This document shows positions 5,575 through 8,923 of a DNA stretch of 8,923 nt, in pieces. The stretch is from Roseburia sp. (GTDB lineage: Bacteria; Bacillota; Clostridia; Lachnospirales; Lachnospiraceae). Location: the NCBI GenBank assembly GCA_017626625.1, contig JAGAIK010000301.1, forward strand, positions 1-8,923. Direction: 5' to 3'. A program made the position numbers and the translations under genes. Positions within the stretch are counted from its first letter, which is position 1. The number at the start of each line of letters is the position of its first letter. The notes beneath the pieces are model-generated. The model worked only from the letters and a program-made list of their open reading frames with translations. It ran no database searches and was not told where the DNA came from.

Positions 5575-6993
5575 ATGATAAAAGATAATCAGAAGCACCT
5601 TAACAGGCTGCATGTGGTAATAGACGCATGTGTGATTGTAGTGTCCTATATGCTGGCATGGTGGTTGAAGTTTTCGAGCGGTATTCTGGATACAGAAGGC
5701 GGTGCGCTGTCATTCCGTTATTATATGCAGGCGCTGATTATTCTGGTTCCGTTATTGTTAGTGATATACTATGCTTTTAATTTATACACGCCGAAGCGGG
5801 TACAGGGAAGACGTCTGGAGCTGTCGAATATTGTCGGCGCCAATACGGTTGGGGCTCTTATTACATTTACAGGCTTATTCTTTTTTCAGTCTTATGAGGA
5901 ACAGTTTCAGAACTTTTCGCGAGAGATGTTCTTCTATTTCTTTGTTATCAATGTGCTGCTTGAGGAGAGTTTCCGTCTGCTGCTGCGCCGCATTTTGCGG
6001 AAAATACGGAAGAACGGATATAATTTAAAGCACATTCTGCTGGTGGGGTATTCAAGGGCGGCAGAGCAGTATATCGACAGAATACAGCAAAATCCGCAAT
6101 GGGGCTATAACGTGCGTGGTATCCTGGATGATAACATTGCCCGTGGGACAACTTATAAGGGCGTTAAGGTAATTGGGAGCGTGGGGAATTTACTCTACAT
6201 TCTTCCGGAGAGCAAGCTGGATGAGATTGCGATTACTCTGGGACTGGAAGAATATTACAAATTGGAAAAAATTGTGGCTGAGTGCGAGAAGTCCGGGGTT
6301 CATACCAAATTTATTCCGGATTACGGGAATATTATTCCCACAAAGCCTTATACGGAGGATTTGTTAGGGCTTCCGGTTATCAATATCCGTTATGTGCCGT
6401 TATCGAATACCTTTAATGCACTTGTGAAACGGTGCGTGGATATTGTGGGCTCTATTTTCTGTATTATCCTCTTTTCCCCGGTGATGCTTGTGACAGCCAT
6501 AGCGGTGAAAGCAACGTCAAAGGGACCTTTGATTTTCAAACAGGAACGGGTAGGTCTGCACAATACGCCGTTTCATATGTACAAATTCCGTACCATGTAT
6601 GTACAGACGGAAGAGGAAGAGCGGAAGGGCTGGACTCAGAAAGATGACCCCCGGATTACAAAGGTCGGGCGGATTTTGCGGAAGACAAGCCTGGATGAAT
6701 TTCCGCAGTTATTTAATGTCCTGAAAGGGGACATGAGCCTGGTTGGACCAAGACCGGAGCGTCCGCAGTATGTGGAGAAGTTTCGTGAGGAAATCCCCCG
6801 TTATATGATTAAACATCAGGTGAGGCCGGGCATGACCGGCTGGGCACAGGTCAACGGCTATCGTGGGGATACGTCCATACGAAAGAGGATTGAGCATGAT
6901 TTGTATTATATTGAAAACTGGACGCTGGGACTGGATGTCAAAATCCTGTTCCTCACCATTTTCAAAGGTTTTATAAATAAAAATGCGTATTAG
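5575..6993 (+). CDS. Undecaprenyl-phosphate sugar-1-phosphate transferase (WcaJ/CpsE type)
   Basis: The initiating enzyme of polysaccharide assembly: it moves a sugar phosphate, often glucose-1-phosphate or galactose-1-phosphate, from UDP-sugar to undecaprenyl phosphate. Its 472 residues match the long family form. Four N-terminal membrane helices (about 14-34, 50-72, 86-105, 118-132) precede a Rossmann-like domain starting with ILLVGYSR (G158). A hydrophobic re-entrant segment (about 287-312) then leads into the catalytic domain. That domain shows FKQERVG, YKFRTM, the catalytic Asp-Glu pair D374/E375 in SLDEFPQL, GPRPE (392-395) and the C-terminal VRPGMTGWAQVNGYRG. All expected residues are present. 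The donor sugar cannot be fixed from sequence. AGAAGG at 5561-5566, eight bases before the ATG, supports the start. It has its own promoter with an UP element and is followed after 11 bases by the LCP gene. Confidence 0.93.
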   Translation: MIKDNQKHLNRLHVVIDACVIVVSYMLAWWLKFSSGILDTEGGALSFRYYMQALIILVPLLLVIYYAFNLYTPKRVQGRRLELSNIVGANTVGALITFTGLFFFQSYEEQFQNFSREMFFYFFVINVLLEESFRLLLRRILRKIRKNGYNLKHILLVGYSRAAEQYIDRIQQNPQWGYNVRGILDDNIARGTTYKGVKVIGSVGNLLYILPESKLDEIAITLGLEEYYKLEKIVAECEKSGVHTKFIPDYGNIIPTKPYTEDLLGLPVINIRYVPLSNTFNALVKRCVDIVGSIFCIILFSPVMLVTAIAVKATSKGPLIFKQERVGLHNTPFHMYKFRTMYVQTEEEERKGWTQKDDPRITKVGRILRKTSLDEFPQLFNVLKGDMSLVGPRPERPQYVEKFREEIPRYMIKHQVRPGMTGWAQVNGYRGDTSIRKRIEHDLYYIENWTLGLDVKILFLTIFKGFINKNAY

Positions 6994-7004
6994 GAGAAAA
7001 GTTT

Positions 7005-8129
7005 ATGAGTAAAGCAGAACAGGGAAGAACAAAATCAGGACAGGGGGCAGCAGGAAGGAGGACTTCCACCCGGAAAAAGAAAAAACAGCAGCAGAAGAAG
7101 GTGCTGATTGTTGCCATTGAGATTCTTGTATTACTGATTTTGGCGGCAGTATTGTTTGTGGTAGTTAAGTTTTCCAAGATTGACAAGGATACCTCTTTCG
7201 ACAAGGAGAAAGTGGAGACGAATGAAGGTATCTCAGAAGAAGCACAGGAAATTATGCAGGGGTATACCACCATCGCTTTATTTGGTCTTGACAACCGTTC
7301 GAATGGAAATCTTTCCAAAGGAAACAGCGACGTTATCATTATTGCCAGCATTAACAATGACACCCATGAGGTAAAGATGTCCTCTATCTACCGTGACAGC
7401 TATTTAGACATCGGCGGGGGAACCTTTAAGAAATGTAATGCAGCTTATGCCGCAGGCGGTCCGGAGCAGGCGATTACCATGCTGAATACGAATTTAGACC
7501 TTGATATTACAGATTATGTGACGGTTGATTTTAACGCCGTGGTAGAGTGTGTGGATTTATTAGGAGGCGTTGTCATTCCGGAGGTAACAGACGATGAAGC
7601 AGTGCTGATGTACGGTTATATGGACGAAATCAACAGGCTGACAAAACACAACTCCAAGTATTTAACCAGCGGCGGAACCAATGTGACGATGGACGGCGTG
7701 CAGGCATGTGCCTATGCCCGTATCCGTTATACGGCGGGAGATGACTATAGACGTACCGAGCGCCAGAGAACCGTCATTGCGGCTATGATTGAAAAGGCGC
7801 AGCAGTCTAATTTAAAGACCATCAACAGTTTAATTGATGCACTTTTCGGAGATATTAAGACCAGTTATACCAATACGGATTTGATTGCGTTAGCGGCACA
7901 GGTATTCAATTATAAATTGGGAGAGACGACGGGCTTCCCCTTCGAGAAGAATACCAAAAAGCTTGGTTCTAAGGGTGACTGCGTTATCCCCTGTGATTTG
8001 GAATCCAATGTAAAAGAGCTTCACGCATTCCTGTATGACGATACGGCATATGAACCCACCGATGCGGTGAAAAATAAGAGTGCACAGATTATCAGCGACA
8101 CCGGTTATGGTCAGGGAGACGGATTTTAA
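7005..8129 (+). CDS. LCP (LytR-CpsA-Psr) family polymer-to-wall ligase
   Basis: A 374-residue membrane-anchored protein. LCP enzymes transfer lipid-linked glycopolymers onto peptidoglycan outside the cell, releasing undecaprenyl phosphate. The first 32 residues are very basic and glutamine-rich, followed by one membrane helix (33-56), which places the rest outside. The LCP domain (about 86-255) has SDVIII (D109), the SIYRDSYLD motif (R130, D131), YARIRY (R239, R241) and YRRTERQR (R249, R250, R253). These acidic and arginine residues bind magnesium and pyrophosphate in known structures. A charged stretch around 200-225, before the YARIRY motif, looks like a family-variable loop. No LytR C-terminal domain is seen. 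Its Shine-Dalgarno AGGAG (6992-6996) overlaps the TAG stop of the transferase gene. The context makes attachment of this locus's polymer to the wall the likely job. Confidence 0.92.
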   Translation: MSKAEQGRTKSGQGAAGRRTSTRKKKKQQQKKVLIVAIEILVLLILAAVLFVVVKFSKIDKDTSFDKEKVETNEGISEEAQEIMQGYTTIALFGLDNRSNGNLSKGNSDVIIIASINNDTHEVKMSSIYRDSYLDIGGGTFKKCNAAYAAGGPEQAITMLNTNLDLDITDYVTVDFNAVVECVDLLGGVVIPEVTDDEAVLMYGYMDEINRLTKHNSKYLTSGGTNVTMDGVQACAYARIRYTAGDDYRRTERQRTVIAAMIEKAQQSNLKTINSLIDALFGDIKTSYTNTDLIALAAQVFNYKLGETTGFPFEKNTKKLGSKGDCVIPCDLESNVKELHAFLYDDTAYEPTDAVKNKSAQIISDTGYGQGDGF

Positions 8130-8923
8130 ATGAAAGTTGATGTAATTATTCCAACCTACAAACCAAACGATACCTTTTGTCTGCTTCTGCAAAAATTGCA
8201 GGAGCAGACCTTTCTTATTCATAGGGTACTTATTTTAAATACGGAGGAGAACCTCTGGCAGGAGGCGGAAAAACAGTATGCCCTGGAGAAATATTTAGCG
8301 CAGCTTTCCTGTCCCTATGAGATTTACCATATTTCCAAAAAGGAATTTGACCATGGCGGAACCAGAAGTTTTGGGGCGGGAAAGTCAGAGGCGGACATTC
8401 TTTTGTTTATGACTCAGGATGCAGTTCCGGCGGATGAATTTCTGGTGGAGGAACTGGTTCGGGGGCTAGAGGAAGAGGGGACGGCGGCGGCTTATGCCAG
8501 ACAGCTTCCTAAGGAGGACTGCTCCGTTGTGGAGCGCTACACCAGGCAGTTTAATTATCCTGAGGTCAGCCGTCGGAAGGGAAAAGAGGATATTCCCGTT
8601 CTGGGAATAAAGACATATTTCTGTTCCGATGTCTGTGCGGCGTATAAACGCAGCATTTTTGAAAAACTGGGAGGCTTTGAGTCTCCGGTGATTTTCAATG
8701 AGGATATGTTTTTTGCGGCGAAGGCAATACAGGCGGGGTATTATGTGTACTATGCGGCGGAGGCAAGGGTGTTTCACTCCCACAATTATACGGCGAGACA
8801 GCAGTTCCACCGGAATTTTGACCTGGCGGTGTCCCAGAAGCAGCATCCGGAGATTTTTGAAGCGGTCAGCTCAGAGGCGGAGGGCATGAGGTTGGTGAAG
8901 GACACCGTAAAATATCTGTTCCG
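8130..8923 (+). CDS. Rhamnosyltransferase-like family 2 glycosyltransferase, 3' end missing
   Basis: This reading frame is open to the window edge: 264 complete codons plus two bases, so the C-terminus is missing. It starts MKVDVIIPTYKP, the GT-A first strand. FDHGGTR (D74, H75, G76, G77, T78, R79) and LLFMTQDAVP (D97) are typical of the rhamnosyltransferase branch of family 2. FNEDMFFAAKAIQAGY holds the ED pair (E191, D192), followed by VFHSHNYT (H216, H218). It would add a sugar, perhaps rhamnose, to the lipid-linked repeat at the cytoplasmic membrane face. The ATG touches the TAA stop of the LCP gene with no spacer. AGGGAG at 8113-8118 lies inside the LCP gene, 11 bases before the start, so translation is likely coupled. 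No stop or frameshift is seen within the window. Confidence 0.88.
   Translation, partial: MKVDVIIPTYKPNDTFCLLLQKLQEQTFLIHRVLILNTEENLWQEAEKQYALEKYLAQLSCPYEIYHISKKEFDHGGTRSFGAGKSEADILLFMTQDAVPADEFLVEELVRGLEEEGTAAAYARQLPKEDCSVVERYTRQFNYPEVSRRKGKEDIPVLGIKTYFCSDVCAAYKRSIFEKLGGFESPVIFNEDMFFAAKAIQAGYYVYYAAEARVFHSHNYTARQQFHRNFDLAVSQKQHPEIFEAVSSEAEGMRLVKDTVKYLF

Noticed and set aside
8466..8846. Minus-strand open frame of 126 codons
   Set aside because: It is antisense to the second glycosyltransferase, whose frame carries clear family motifs across the same bases.

Overview
The window looks like the start of a cell-surface polysaccharide (capsule, exopolysaccharide or wall polysaccharide) locus from a Gram-positive anaerobe of the Bacillota, most likely a gut Lachnospiraceae. 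This placement is inference. It rests on purine-rich Shine-Dalgarno sites, AT-rich spacers, TGnTATAAT promoters, a Cache-like two-receiver hybrid kinase, a HasB-type short UDP-glucose dehydrogenase and an LCP-family wall ligase. No 16S rRNA or other phylogenetic marker is present.

Layout. 1-315 is a dense regulatory region with no gene. It holds one leftward and two rightward extended -10 elements, several perfect inverted repeats and a leader hairpin. 316-2865 encodes a membrane hybrid sensor histidine kinase with two receiver domains and no HPt domain. A rho-independent terminator (2897-2924) closes that unit, followed by a possible promoter. 3020-5426 holds three rightward genes: UDP-glucose 6-dehydrogenase, a 68-residue four-cysteine zinc-ribbon protein, and a family 2 glycosyltransferase that overlaps the zinc-ribbon gene by ATGA. 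5427-5574 is an AT-rich spacer with a good promoter candidate and a near-consensus UP element. From 5575 to the window end come a WcaJ/CpsE-type polyprenyl-phosphate sugar-phosphate transferase, an LCP (LytR-CpsA-Psr) ligase and a second, rhamnosyltransferase-like family 2 glycosyltransferase cut off by the window edge. These three are packed with gaps of 11 and 0 bases.

How the genes fit together (inference from families). Ugd makes UDP-glucuronate, an acidic sugar donor. The initiating transferase loads the first sugar phosphate onto undecaprenyl phosphate inside the membrane. The two glycosyltransferases extend the repeat unit. The LCP protein attaches the finished polymer to peptidoglycan outside the cell. 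Flippase, polymerase and further transferases are not in the window and would be expected to the right. The kinase has its own promoters and terminator, so it is a neighbour rather than a proven regulator.

The most notable points are the four-cysteine protein translationally coupled to a glycosyltransferase, the symmetric elements around the kinase promoters, and the UP element with phased A-tracts in front of the initiating transferase. I found no mobile element, CRISPR array, tRNA or rRNA. I see no wholly new system, only an ordinary polysaccharide locus with one unexplained small gene and unusual regulatory DNA.
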